Assembly (NCBI RefSeq): GCF_001425005.1
Contig: NZ_LMDB01000002.1
Span: 62,001-126,000 of the forward strand
Source of the DNA: Duganella sp. Root336D2
Lineage (GTDB): Bacteria; Pseudomonadota; Gammaproteobacteria; Burkholderiales; Burkholderiaceae_D
Direction: 5' to 3'
DNA length: 64,000 bases
The translations under genes and the position numbers were made by a program. The notes under the pieces are model-generated. The model did not search any database and was not told the origin of the DNA. It worked only from the letters and a program-made list of their open reading frames with translations. Positions 30,760-39,796 of the stretch are shown here, piece after piece (the first letter of the stretch is position 1; each line of letters starts with the position of its first letter).

Positions 30760-33700
30760 ATGGACGGGGGCAATGCACCAGCCGCAGCGGGCAGCGAGCT
30801 GGACGATCTGGTGGCCGAGCGGCGCAAGCATCTAGGCGAAAACATCCCGCAGCCAGGGCGCTGGGGCATCGCGCTGTCAGGCGGCGGGGTCAGGAGCGCG
30901 ACGTTCTGTTACGGCCTTATAGCTGCATTGGCGGCCAACAGGCAGTTCTGGCGCTTCGACCTGATGTCGACGGTATCTGGCGGAGGCTATATCGGCGCCA
31001 TGCTCGGCCGGCTGGCCCAGGCCGGCGACGATGCGGAGGCCCTGCAAAAAGAGCTGGCGGCAGGGGAGCGGTCCGTGCTGCGCAAATGGCTGCGCGCCAA
31101 CAGCCGGTATTTGAATCCGCGTGGCGTGGGCGACCTGAAGTCCGTGGTGGTGACCTTCCTGCGCAACCTCCTGGGCATCCACCTGGAAATCGGCATGCTC
31201 GGCATCATGCTCGGATGCGCGCTGGGCGCGGTCGACCTGTTGGCCTGGGAAGCCATGAACCAGTTAATCTGGAGCAGGACTGGGGCGGGCCAGCAGCAGG
31301 CGCTCGCAATATGGGATGCGGTGTCGCAGTTGCCCACCATATGGCTTGCCTTGGTGATCCCGCTTTTGATGGCTGGATGTTCTGTCGTCATGTACTGGCA
31401 CAGGGCGGGCAACAGCGACGACAGCCTGTTGACCCTGGCGTATAGCCTGGCGATCGTGTTGCTGTTGCTGGGCGCGATCGATTGGATTGCATGGCGCATT
31501 GCCAACAATCCGCGCGTGCTCAGCGTACTTGGCGTGGGCTTTGTCCTGCTGCTGCCGGTCTTCCGCGTGCTGATGCCGCTGGCACAGCAAGCGACCCCGG
31601 GCAGCTACTTTGCCCGCATCTTGAATATGTCCACGCTGGTCGATTATGGCGGGCGGATCGGACTGGTTGCGCTGGCGATTTTCTGGACCGCCGTCGTGCA
31701 TGCGCTTGCCACCAGCCAGGCGTGGGACTCATTGACCGGGCAGGTTGATTTCGGCGCCGCCTGGGCTTGGCTGGCCGGGCTGGCGTGTATGGCCATGGTG
31801 TGGGTGCTGTTCACCGGGCGCCACCTGCAATTCCTGAACCGCTCGTCGCTGCACGATTTTTATCGGTCGCGGCTGATCAAGGCTTACCTCGGCGCCTGCA
31901 AGAACGACATCAAGCTGTCCGATTATGAGCCGCACAAGCACGGCGGGCCGGTGCATCTGATGAACGTCTGCGTCAACCAGACGTTCCAGCGCAAGGGTGC
32001 GTTCAATATCGACCGCCAGGGAGAGCTCATGACTGTGGTGGGGCCGAAGCATTACCGCGTCGGCCTTGAAGAATGGCGGCAACTCAAAGAAGGCACCGAA
32101 CATTCGGTGGGCACCTGGATGGCGATTTCCGGGGCCGCGGTAGCGCCAGGGCATGGCAGCGGCAGCAGCCCTGGCTACGCCGCGATGCTGACCTCACTTG
32201 GCATCAGGCTGGGCTATTGGTGGGATTCCGGCGGGCCGCGTCCCGGCCTTGCCTCCGGTGCCGGACTGGTGCCGAAATACAAATACCTGCTCGCCGAGTT
32301 GTTCGGCCAGTTGCCCGGCACCGAACATGTATTCCAGTACCTCAGTGATGGTGGCCATTGCGAGAACACCGGAGTCTTTCCGCTGCTTCGCGAGCGCTGC
32401 AAGCTGATTGTGCTGGCCGATTGCGGCGCCGATCCCGAATATCGCTTTGACGACCTGGAAAACCTGCTGCGGCGGGCCCGTATCGACCTCGGTGCCAGCA
32501 TCCGGTTCATTCGGCCGGATGCCGAACTGAAGCAGCGCGGTGTCGGCACCCTGGACGACCTGGTTTCCGACAAATGCAATGCCTGTATTGCCCTGGCGCA
32601 GATCGACTACGGAGAGCAGGCGAGCGACGAGAAGGGCGTGCTGGTGCTGGTCAAGCCTGCGCTGATGAGGGATTTGCCCGAGGACGTGCACAACTACGCC
32701 CGCGACAACGACAGCTTCCCACAGCAAAGCACGGCGGACCAGTTCTTCGCAGAGGATCAATGGGAGAGCTATTTCTCGCTGGGGCGATACATTGGCAATT
32801 ACCTGTCGGGTGAAATGCTCGAGCGCGTGGAGCGTTTAGCGGACTCCTTGCCCGCTGCGGCCGCAGTGCCGGCTCGCCCGATCGACAAGGATGGCCAGCA
32901 AGACCAGGCGGCTGCGAGCGAGCCCGGGGACAAGGAAGAAGATCCCGGGCGCAGCCCTGTGCGCCTTGCCGTTCGACGGGCGGCAGGAGCAACGGTCGGC
33001 CTGGGTGCGTTGTTGACGGCAGTCAGCGGGGTGGGTATGGCCTTCGACAAAGCCACGCCGCCCGGCGCCGGCCAGGACCCCGACCGGGATCTCCTCAGGC
33101 CGCTGTATGCGGCTTACGCCGACCTTAAAAGCGGTGGCTCGGTGGACGCTGAACGCAGCGCGGCGCGCCTCGCCGCTGAAGTGATGTATGTCTGGCAGTC
33201 GCTGGAGGCGGGCCAGCAGCAGGAGCTGCTGAAGCAACCCTACGCGGTTGCCGTCATCCAGGATGCGGCGCTGCATTGCAAGCCGCTGCAGCAAACCTAT
33301 CCAGCCTGCCACACCTTGCTGACTTCGGACACCGCGTGCCCGCGTCCATTGCGAAGCAAGACCCCGGTGGAGCGCAGTTTGGGCTATTGGGCAAGATACG
33401 ATCCAGCGGTCCGCGATCCCGATCAGATTCCAAATAGTCTTTGCGAACAGGCGGTGCTTGCCGACGCCACGGTGAGCGGCGGCGAGGCCGCACCAAAGTC
33501 CGGCGCCCCGTATCCGCCTCCGGCGGCGCCGTCGGGCGACGCATCCCAGGGCCGGCAGCCAGCCAGCGAGGTTTTGGAAACGAAGCCTGCGACGCAGCTT
33601 TGCCAGGGCGCGCAAATCTTCATCCAGATCTATGGCAACGAAGGACGCGAGAAGGTGCGGCAGCTTCGGGATCCGTGGCGGGCTGTGGGCGCGTCGGTCC

Positions 33701-33963
33701 AGCCCATCGAGGATGTGAATGCTTCAGCACGAAGGCTGGCGCGCCAGCCGCCATCGCCCGTCCCTGAGCCGACGGTGATTTACCACACGGACGCAATGCA
33801 GGCATGCGCGAAGGCCCTCGGTGGACTGGTGCAGCACCCGGAATGGCAGGTTCGCCAATTGTCAAAAGTGTATACGCCGACCAGGAACACGATTGAAGTG
33901 TGGTTGCCGCCGGCGGCAGTGAAAGCAGGATTCGACAAACCAGCGGCTCGAAAAGAGGGATAG
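30760..33963 (+). CDS. Giant patatin-like phospholipase with membrane helices
   Basis: ATG 30760 behind GAGGGGGG gives about 1067 residues; an in-frame TTG at 30739 is less likely. The patatin motifs are split. GRWGIALSGGGVRSATF gives the oxyanion hole. STVSGGGYIGAM carries the nucleophile Ser73. YLSDGGHCENTGVFP carries Asp530, completing the Ser-Asp dyad. About seven membrane helices are inserted between Ser and Asp (about 130-360). One further hydrophobic helix lies near residue 745. A Pro-rich linker leads to a C-terminal domain with FIQIYGNEGREKVRQL and NTIEVWLPP, which recalls LytR-C/SPOR-like folds. It probably hydrolyses membrane lipids. It is coupled to the M15 peptidase gene. Confidence 0.85.
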   Translation: MDGGNAPAAAGSELDDLVAERRKHLGENIPQPGRWGIALSGGGVRSATFCYGLIAALAANRQFWRFDLMSTVSGGGYIGAMLGRLAQAGDDAEALQKELAAGERSVLRKWLRANSRYLNPRGVGDLKSVVVTFLRNLLGIHLEIGMLGIMLGCALGAVDLLAWEAMNQLIWSRTGAGQQQALAIWDAVSQLPTIWLALVIPLLMAGCSVVMYWHRAGNSDDSLLTLAYSLAIVLLLLGAIDWIAWRIANNPRVLSVLGVGFVLLLPVFRVLMPLAQQATPGSYFARILNMSTLVDYGGRIGLVALAIFWTAVVHALATSQAWDSLTGQVDFGAAWAWLAGLACMAMVWVLFTGRHLQFLNRSSLHDFYRSRLIKAYLGACKNDIKLSDYEPHKHGGPVHLMNVCVNQTFQRKGAFNIDRQGELMTVVGPKHYRVGLEEWRQLKEGTEHSVGTWMAISGAAVAPGHGSGSSPGYAAMLTSLGIRLGYWWDSGGPRPGLASGAGLVPKYKYLLAELFGQLPGTEHVFQYLSDGGHCENTGVFPLLRERCKLIVLADCGADPEYRFDDLENLLRRARIDLGASIRFIRPDAELKQRGVGTLDDLVSDKCNACIALAQIDYGEQASDEKGVLVLVKPALMRDLPEDVHNYARDNDSFPQQSTADQFFAEDQWESYFSLGRYIGNYLSGEMLERVERLADSLPAAAAVPARPIDKDGQQDQAAASEPGDKEEDPGRSPVRLAVRRAAGATVGLGALLTAVSGVGMAFDKATPPGAGQDPDRDLLRPLYAAYADLKSGGSVDAERSAARLAAEVMYVWQSLEAGQQQELLKQPYAVAVIQDAALHCKPLQQTYPACHTLLTSDTACPRPLRSKTPVERSLGYWARYDPAVRDPDQIPNSLCEQAVLADATVSGGEAAPKSGAPYPPPAAPSGDASQGRQPASEVLETKPATQLCQGAQIFIQIYGNEGREKVRQLRDPWRAVGASVQPIEDVNASARRLARQPPSPVPEPTVIYHTDAMQACAKALGGLVQHPEWQVRQLSKVYTPTRNTIEVWLPPAAVKAGFDKPAARKEG

Positions 33964-33973
33964 GGAGAACACC

Positions 33974-34582
33974 ATGCGTATCGAAGAAATGATTGCTGCA
34001 GTCCAGCAGGAACTCGGGATCGAAGTTGACGGCAAGGGCGGCCCGCAGACTTGGGGGGCGATCTACGGACGCATCGTCCCCAAGCCGAAACAGGGCGCGG
34101 CGCCGTCGGGAACGATCGCACTTGCCGATAGCCGTAGTGAGAGGGTCATTGCCACGCTATTGCCGGAAGCGCAGCCATTTGCCCGTGCGCTGGTGCAAAA
34201 AGCTGCGGCCGTTGGGATCACGATCAAGATCATCAGCGGCCTGAGGACCTTTGCGGAACAAAATGCCCTGTATGAGCAAGGACGGACTACCGAGGGAGAT
34301 ATTGTCACCAAGGTGCGCGGCGGTCATTCCAATCATAACTTCGGCATTGCATTCGATGTGGGGGTGTTCGAGGGAAGTAAGTACCTGGGTGAGTCCCCGA
34401 AGTACAAGGCGGTTGGCGCCTTGGGCGTAGACCTGGGGCTCGAATGGGGAGGGAACTGGAAGACGCTCCATGACGAACCCCACTTCCAGTTGCGGCCTGC
34501 CTGGGCTGCGGATCTCTCTGAGAAGCAGATGCTGGCTGAATTGCGATCGCGGGTAGATGGGGGAGTCGCCATCTATTCCTGA
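33974..34582 (+). CDS. M15-family (VanY/endolysin-like) metallopeptidase
   Basis: This 202-residue protein has the M15 zinc motif S-N-H-N-F-G-I-A-F-D (His121, Asp128), and DEPHF supplies catalytic Asp167 and ligand His170. The N-terminal 35 residues (MRIEEMIAAVQQELGIEVDG) resemble a small peptidoglycan-binding repeat. There is no signal peptide. Such enzymes cut peptide bonds in peptidoglycan stems, as phage endolysins or L,D/D,D-carboxypeptidases do. GGGAGAA lies 10 bases after the phospholipase stop, so the two are an operon. How it would reach the periplasm is unclear. Confidence 0.88.
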   Translation: MRIEEMIAAVQQELGIEVDGKGGPQTWGAIYGRIVPKPKQGAAPSGTIALADSRSERVIATLLPEAQPFARALVQKAAAVGITIKIISGLRTFAEQNALYEQGRTTEGDIVTKVRGGHSNHNFGIAFDVGVFEGSKYLGESPKYKAVGALGVDLGLEWGGNWKTLHDEPHFQLRPAWAADLSEKQMLAELRSRVDGGVAIYS

Positions 34583-34585
34583 AAC

Positions 34586-34613
34586 AAAAAAGCCGCTTTT
34601 CAGCGGCTTTTTT
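34586..34613. terminator. Bidirectional terminator after the patatin/M15 operon and tRNA-Leu copy 3
   Basis: AAAAAAGCCGCT and AGCGGCTTTTTT form a 12-bp stem with loop TTTC and T runs on both strands. It ends the operon from the left and tRNA copy 3 from the right. Confidence 0.9.
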
Positions 34614-34624
34614 GCGGAATTTTT

Positions 34625-34709
34625 TGGTGCCCACGGAGGGACTCGAACCCCCACACCTTGCGGCACATGGACCTGAACCATGCGCGTCTACCAATTCCGC
34701 CACGTGGGC
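34625..34709 (-). tRNA. tRNA-Leu (CAG), copy 3
   Basis: Identical by eye to copies 1 and 2 over 85 bases including CCA, anticodon CAG. It lies between the patatin/M15 operon and the PEP-CTERM metalloprotease gene and has its own terminator on the minus strand. Confidence 0.95.
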
Positions 34710-34773
34710 ATTGTCGCGTTGTTCTGCAACGAGGCACGCATAGTAATGGCCCGATGCCCACCCGTCAAGACAT

Positions 34774-35844
34774 TTAGGAAAGCTTGTTGGAACGGCTACG
34801 TTGGCGTATCGAGAGCAGCAACAAGCCGGCGCCCAGCATGGCCCAGCCCGATGGCTCGGGAATGGCCGCCACATTCCAGCCGATGGCATCCATCGCCAGG
34901 ACGTCGTTGCCGCTGATATGCAAGGTTTCGCCGAGGCCTGCGGTCGGGTCCATCAGGCCGATGAACAGGTTGTCCTTCCAGTGGCTGGCCTGGCGGCCGT
35001 CGCCGAAGTTCACGCCGGTGGAAAATCCTGGCCCGACCGTGGTGCCGTCGAGCGAGAAATACTTGGCGCGGTTGTCGGCGGTCCAGTCGATCACGCCGTG
35101 CGCTGCGCTCATGGCGGAGTAGCGGAACAGGTCAAGCGCGGAGACGTAGGTGAACAGGTTGTCGTTAAACGGCCCGTTGTAGGGCGGGGAGTTGCCGTCC
35201 AGGATATCGACGCCGCTGATGAAGCCCAGCACGTGGCCGATTTCGTGCGCCGCGACGCCGACGAAATCGAAGGCGTTGGCGTCGGTGCCGTTATTCGGGT
35301 TGAAGTCGAACTGGAAATCGCTGTTGAACTGGATGAAGCCGTCACAGTTGCCGATGCAGCCCGACAGCGATTGCGGCGTTACGGCCAGGCCGATGGCCTT
35401 GGCTTCGGCATTCGTGATGGAAAGGATCTGGTTATTGGCGTCTGCATCATTGTCGACATAGGGCAGCGAACTGCCAGGGCCGTTGGGATTGTTGGCGGTG
35501 CGGTTGATCAGCATGCCGAAGCTTGCGCCGCCGGGCAGGTGGGCGACAGCGGCGGCGTCTGCCGCGGACGTGGCATCGGCGGCCAAGGCATTGCGGACTG
35601 AGGAATAGGTATGGAAATCTTCGGCCGAGGCCGCTTGCCCCAGGATGCCGCCGCCGAGGGAGTTGAAGCCGACCGTCAAATTTATCGTCACATTATCGTT
35701 CAGCAAACTTGACCAGCGGGCGGCTGCGGCCTGGAAACCCTGCTGCGCCTGGAGCGAGGTGCCGGCGATGTAGTTGAAGTGGAAAACCGGGGCTGCAGAG
35801 GCGCTACCGGCAGCCAGCAAAAGGCTGGCGAGTAATGTTTTCAT
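34774..35844 (-). CDS. PEP-CTERM metalloprotease (NF038122-like)
   Basis: This 356-residue precursor has a signal peptide ending SASA and a zinc site VGVAAHEIGHVLGFISG (H-E-x-x-H-x-x-G-F, about residues 198-208). The C-terminal PEP-CTERM signal comprises IPEPSGWAM, a hydrophobic stretch and RQRSRS. It resembles the NF038122 family of PEP-CTERM metalloproteases, which are exported and anchored or released after exosortase processing. Its substrate is unknown. It lies alone between two tRNA-Leu copies. The start at 35844 has GGAGACCGCC upstream. Confidence 0.88.
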   Translation of the reverse strand: MKTLLASLLLAAGSASAAPVFHFNYIAGTSLQAQQGFQAAAARWSSLLNDNVTINLTVGFNSLGGGILGQAASAEDFHTYSSVRNALAADATSAADAAAVAHLPGGASFGMLINRTANNPNGPGSSLPYVDNDADANNQILSITNAEAKAIGLAVTPQSLSGCIGNCDGFIQFNSDFQFDFNPNNGTDANAFDFVGVAAHEIGHVLGFISGVDILDGNSPPYNGPFNDNLFTYVSALDLFRYSAMSAAHGVIDWTADNRAKYFSLDGTTVGPGFSTGVNFGDGRQASHWKDNLFIGLMDPTAGLGETLHISGNDVLAMDAIGWNVAAIPEPSGWAMLGAGLLLLSIRQRSRSNKLS

Positions 35845-35965
35845 GGCGGTCTCCTACGGATTGATGGGTAGGGAGGATGCCGCAAGAAGCATGCGCGCCG
35901 CCGATCCGGCGTGGCGTGCAACTGCAGGGAAGGCCAGGGCGTAAGGGAATTCGACGGTGGAAAAC

Positions 35966-35996
35966 AAAAAAGCCGCTGAATGATCAGCGGCTTTTT
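35966..35996. terminator. Terminator after tRNA-Leu copy 4
   Basis: AAAAAGCCGCTGA and TCAGCGGCTTTTT form a strong stem with a 4-base loop and T runs both ways. It lies 12 bases beyond the tRNA 3' end on the minus strand. The neighbouring metalloprotease is transcribed away from it, so it mainly serves the tRNA. Confidence 0.88.
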
Positions 35997-36007
35997 CGCG
36001 GAATTTT

Positions 36008-36092
36008 TGGTGCCCACGGAGGGACTCGAACCCCCACACCTTGCGGCACATGGACCTGAACCATGCGCGTCTACCAATTCCGCCACGTGGGC
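36008..36092 (-). tRNA. tRNA-Leu (CAG), copy 4
   Basis: Identical by eye to the other three copies over 85 bases including CCA, anticodon CAG. It lies upstream of, and divergent from, rnr. Its promoter should lie between 36093 and 36250. Confidence 0.95.
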
Positions 36093-36305
36093 ATTAGCAA
36101 CAACATCTGCTATCATACTGCTTTGGTGAGTTTTGCGCCAGATGAACTTTCATTCCACGCTGCACATCGACTCGCCATACCCGCATCGCTGCGAGAGCCA
36201 GAATTATAGAGGAAACTCTGCCGATGTCAAAGGGTCTGCGAAAGATTTTTGCGCGCGGCCCTTCCTGTTACACTAACAACCAATAAAAAGATTACTGAAG
36301 AACTT

Positions 36306-38870
36306 TTGAACTCCACTCATATCATTCCTAGCCGCGAAGAGATTCTCGGCATCTTCCGCAGCGCCAAGGCGCCGCTCGACCTGCGCACGCTGGCGCTGTC
36401 GCTCAAAGTCAAAGCCGAATCCCATGCCGTCCTGACGCGCCGCTTGAATGCGATGGAGCGCGACGGCCAGATCCGTTCCGATACCGGTGGCTTCTACGTG
36501 CTGGCGGACCATTCCGAATTCGTTGCCGGGCGCGTGTCCAGCCACCGCGACGGCTACGGCTTCCTGATTCCTGACGAGCCGGGCGAAGACCTGTTCCTGG
36601 CCGAGCGTGAAATGCAGAAGGTGCTGCACGGCGACAAGGTGCTGGGCCGTATCACCGGTTACGACCGCCGCGGCCGCGCGGAAGGCACCATTGTCGAAGT
36701 GGTGCAGCGCGGCACCACCCACATCATCGGCCGCCTGCTGAAGGAGAACGGCGCGTGGGTCGTGGCGCCGGAAGACAAGCGCATCAGCCAGGACATCCTG
36801 GTGCAGGGCGCCGTCGGCAAAGCCAAGTCGGGCCAGATCGTCAGCGTGGAGCTGACCGAGCAGCCTGGCCGCTTCAAGCAGCCGTCCGGCAAGATTGTTG
36901 AAGTCCTGGGCGATATGGACGACCCGGGCATGGAAATCGAAATCGCCGTGCGCAAGTTCGGCGTGCCGCATATTTTCTCGGACGCCGCGCTGAAGCAGGC
37001 GTCCAGGCTGCCGGACGTGGTGCACGAAGCCGATTGGGGCGAGCGTGTCGACCTGCGCGACGTGCCGCTGGTGACCATTGACGGCGAAGACGCGCGCGAC
37101 TTCGACGATGCCGTCTATTGCGAACCGGTGAAGATCGGCCGCAGCAAGGCCTTCCGCCTGATCGTGGCGATTGCCGACGTGTCGCACTACGTGAAGCCGA
37201 ACGACGGCCTGGATGGCGACGCCATCGAGCGCAGCACCTCGGTCTATTTCCCGCGCCGCGTGATCCCGATGCTGCCGGAAAAGCTGTCCAACGGCCTGTG
37301 CTCGCTGAACCCGCGCGTCGACCGTTTGACGCTGGTGTGCGACGCCGTGATCACCGCGCAAGGTGAACTCAAGGCTTACCAGTTCTACCCGGCCGTGATC
37401 CACTCGGCTGCACGCCTGACCTATACCGAAGTGGCGGCCATCCTTGGCAACACCAAGGGCCCGGAAGCAGCGCGCCGCGCGGAAATCGTGCCGCACCTGC
37501 AGAACCTGTACGACATCTACCACGCGCTGCAGAAGTCGCGCCAGGAACGCGGTGCGATCGACTTCGAGACCACCGAGACCTACATCGTCTGCAACCCGGC
37601 CGGCAAGATCGAAAAGATCATCCCGCGCACCCGCAACGATGCGCACAAGCTGATCGAAGAATGCATGCTGGCGGCCAACGTTTGCGCGGCGGACCTGCTG
37701 CTGCGCCACAAGCACCCAGGCACCTACCGTATCCACGCCGGCCCGACCAAGGAAAAGCTGACCCAGGTGCGCGACTTCCTGAAGCAGCTCGGCCTGTCGC
37801 TGGGCGGCGGCGATACGCCGGTAGCCCGCGATTACGCCGACTTGATGAAGAAGATCAAGGAGCGCCCGGATGCGCAACTGCTGCAAACCATGCTGCTGCG
37901 CTCCATGCAGCAGGCGGTCTACAGCCCTGACAATATCGGCCACTTCGGCCTGGCGTATGAGGCGTATGCCCACTTCACCAGCCCGATCCGCCGTTATCCG
38001 GACTTGCTGACCCACCGCGCCATCAAGGCGATTTTGGCGGGCAAGAAGTACGAGCCGAAGATCAACGACCAGTCGGTGCTGAACACCACGATCTCGAACG
38101 CTCAGCGCCGCCAGGCACTGAAAGACAAGCAGGAAGGCAAAGAGAAGAAATCCAAGGGCGACCATAGCATCTGGGACGCGCTTGGCGTGCACTGCTCGGC
38201 CAACGAACGCCGCGCCGACGAAGCATCGCGCGACGTGGAAGCCTGGCTGAAGTGCTACTTCATGCAGGACAAGCTGGGCGAAGAGTTCAGCGGCATCATC
38301 ACCGGCGTGACCAACTTCGGCATCTTCGTTCAGCTGGACCAACTGTTCGTGGAAGGCCTGGTGCACATCACCGACCTGGGCGCCGACTTCTTCGAATACG
38401 ACGATGCGCGCCACGAACTGCGCGGCGGCCGTACCGGCAAGCGGTACCAGCTGACCGGTCGCGTCAATGTGCAGGTGGTTCGCGTGGACCTGGAGTCGCG
38501 CAAGATCGACCTGCGCCTGGCCGACAGCGAAATTTCGAACCTGCCGCCGCAAGGTAAAAAGGGTTCCCGCAAGGGCGGCGGCCTGGTCGGTTCGCTTGGC
38601 GATTTCGACGGCTTTGACGAAGACGACAACCAAGCTGCTGCGCGCAAGCGCAAGGCCACGCGCGGTGCCGCCGCACCGTCGGTCTCCGCACGCGACGAAG
38701 CGCCGACGCGCGCCCCTGGCCGCACGAACTCCAAGCGCGGCGCAGCTTCTTCGCCTTACGCCACAACGGCTCCCGCCTCGCGCAAGGCGGCCAAGCCAAC
38801 GGCAAAGGCCAAGCCGAAAACCACCGCCCAGCGCGTGACCAAGGCCGCAAAGCCTAAGAAAAAACGATAA
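36306..38870 (+). CDS. rnr: Ribonuclease R
   Basis: RNase R is a processive 3'-5' exoribonuclease for structured RNA, rRNA and mRNA decay. The protein has an N-terminal helix-turn-helix (IPSREEILGIFRSAKAPLDL), cold-shock domains, the RNB catalytic core with DGEDARDFDDAVYC (the metal-binding aspartates, about residue 265), an S1 domain (EFSGIITGVTNFGIFVQLDQ) and a Lys/Ala-rich basic tail of over 60 residues. No ATG fits the N terminus. I suggest TTG 36306 (854 residues); an upstream TTG at 36249 would add 19. rlmB follows after a hairpin, as in E. coli. Confidence 0.93.
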   Translation: MNSTHIIPSREEILGIFRSAKAPLDLRTLALSLKVKAESHAVLTRRLNAMERDGQIRSDTGGFYVLADHSEFVAGRVSSHRDGYGFLIPDEPGEDLFLAEREMQKVLHGDKVLGRITGYDRRGRAEGTIVEVVQRGTTHIIGRLLKENGAWVVAPEDKRISQDILVQGAVGKAKSGQIVSVELTEQPGRFKQPSGKIVEVLGDMDDPGMEIEIAVRKFGVPHIFSDAALKQASRLPDVVHEADWGERVDLRDVPLVTIDGEDARDFDDAVYCEPVKIGRSKAFRLIVAIADVSHYVKPNDGLDGDAIERSTSVYFPRRVIPMLPEKLSNGLCSLNPRVDRLTLVCDAVITAQGELKAYQFYPAVIHSAARLTYTEVAAILGNTKGPEAARRAEIVPHLQNLYDIYHALQKSRQERGAIDFETTETYIVCNPAGKIEKIIPRTRNDAHKLIEECMLAANVCAADLLLRHKHPGTYRIHAGPTKEKLTQVRDFLKQLGLSLGGGDTPVARDYADLMKKIKERPDAQLLQTMLLRSMQQAVYSPDNIGHFGLAYEAYAHFTSPIRRYPDLLTHRAIKAILAGKKYEPKINDQSVLNTTISNAQRRQALKDKQEGKEKKSKGDHSIWDALGVHCSANERRADEASRDVEAWLKCYFMQDKLGEEFSGIITGVTNFGIFVQLDQLFVEGLVHITDLGADFFEYDDARHELRGGRTGKRYQLTGRVNVQVVRVDLESRKIDLRLADSEISNLPPQGKKGSRKGGGLVGSLGDFDGFDEDDNQAAARKRKATRGAAAPSVSARDEAPTRAPGRTNSKRGAASSPYATTAPASRKAAKPTAKAKPKTTAQRVTKAAKPKKKR

Positions 38871-38876
38871 GCACCC

Positions 38877-38898
38877 GTCCGGCGCTTCGGCGCCGGAC
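38877..38898. terminator. Hairpin between rnr and rlmB
   Basis: GTCCGGCGC and GCGCCGGAC close over the stable loop TTCG, followed by TTATTTTG. It may attenuate rather than stop transcription, since rlmB is probably expressed from the same transcript. Confidence 0.55.
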
Positions 38899-38915
38899 TT
38901 ATTTTGAGAACTACG

Positions 38916-39662
38916 ATGTCCAAGAACAAAATGATTTTCGGCTTCCACGCCGTTACCTCGCGCCTGCGCCACGAAGCCTCCAGCGTTGAAGAGATCTTCT
39001 TCGACCAGGCCCGCGACGACCGCCGCATGAAAGACCTGATCGCCAATGCCAAGGCTGCCGGCGTGCGTGTGATGCCGGTGGAATCCGAGCGCCTCGACAA
39101 GATCGTCGGCACCCGCCGCCACCAGGGCGTGATCGCCTTCGCATCGCAGCTGTCGCTGGCGCGTAACCTGGACGAGCTGCTGGACATGGTGGAAGGCCCG
39201 CCACTGCTGCTGGTATTGGACGGCATTACCGACCCGCACAACCTGGGCGCCTGCCTGCGCGTGGCCGATGGCGCTGGTGCGCATGCGGTGATCGCGCCGA
39301 AAGACCGTTCCGTAGGCCTGAACGCCACCGCTGCCAAGGTGGCTTCCGGCGCGGCCGAATCGGTACCGTTCATCACCGTGACCAACCTGGCGCGCACCCT
39401 GCGCGAACTGAAAGAACGCGATATCTGGCTGATCGGCACCTCCGATGACGGCGACAAGACCCTGTACGAAGGCGATTACAGCGGCCCGACCGCAATCGTC
39501 ATGGGTTCGGAAGGCGAGGGCATGCGCCGCCTGACTCGCGAGACCTGCGATGTGCTGGTGTCGATCCCGATGTTTGGTTCGGTGGAATCGCTGAACGTTT
39601 CGGTCGCATCCGGCGTGTGCCTGTACGAAGCGCGCCGCCAGCGTATTGCACGCGAAGCCTGA
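38916..39662 (+). CDS. rlmB: 23S rRNA (guanosine-2251-2'-O)-methyltransferase RlmB
   Basis: The 248-residue protein from ATG 38916 has an N-terminal substrate-binding domain ([20 protein letters not shown]) and a SPOUT methyltransferase domain. The three knot motifs are [34 protein letters not shown] and [18 protein letters not shown]. It methylates G2251 in the ribosomal P-loop. Position after rnr is conserved in many proteobacteria. The family length of about 245 matches. Confidence 0.95.
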   Translation: MSKNKMIFGFHAVTSRLRHEASSVEEIFFDQARDDRRMKDLIANAKAAGVRVMPVESERLDKIVGTRRHQGVIAFASQLSLARNLDELLDMVEGPPLLLVLDGITDPHNLGACLRVADGAGAHAVIAPKDRSVGLNATAAKVASGAAESVPFITVTNLARTLRELKERDIWLIGTSDDGDKTLYEGDYSGPTAIVMGSEGEGMRRLTRETCDVLVSIPMFGSVESLNVSVASGVCLYEARRQRIAREA

Positions 39663-39673
39663 ACCGTTAAACC

Positions 39674-39700
39674 AGTGTCAGACCCGCGGGGTCTGACACT
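39674..39700. terminator. Perfect palindrome after rlmB, terminator or REP-like element
   Basis: AGTGTCAGACCC and GGGTCTGACACT pair perfectly around a 3-base loop, 12 bases after the rlmB stop. No T run follows the arm, so it may be a dispersed palindromic element of Oxalobacteraceae rather than a classical terminator. A related but diverged sequence lies at 57019-57055. Confidence 0.55.
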
Positions 39701-39796
39701 TGCCCGCAGCCGCCGCGTATCGGTTTAGGCTTCCAGCAAGCCCCAGGCAGATGCGCTATGATATTTGCCTGAACAACATCCCCCCAAAGCACCACC

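Noticed and set aside
30760..33963. Patatin protein as a CBASS effector (CapV-like)
   Set aside because: No cyclic-nucleotide synthase (CD-NTase) gene is present, and the protein is far larger than CapV, with many membrane helices.
33974..34582. M15 peptidase as evidence of a prophage
   Set aside because: No phage structural, holin, integrase or terminase genes lie nearby. The gene is coupled to a patatin gene instead.
30260..36092. CRISPR-like spaced repeats
   Set aside because: The repeats are complete tRNA-Leu genes with CCA and terminators. They are far apart, and nothing resembles cas genes.
36273..39284. A 1003-codon open frame on the minus strand
   Set aside because: It is antisense to rnr and rlmB, which are certain. 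The long frame comes from high-GC codon bias in the real genes.
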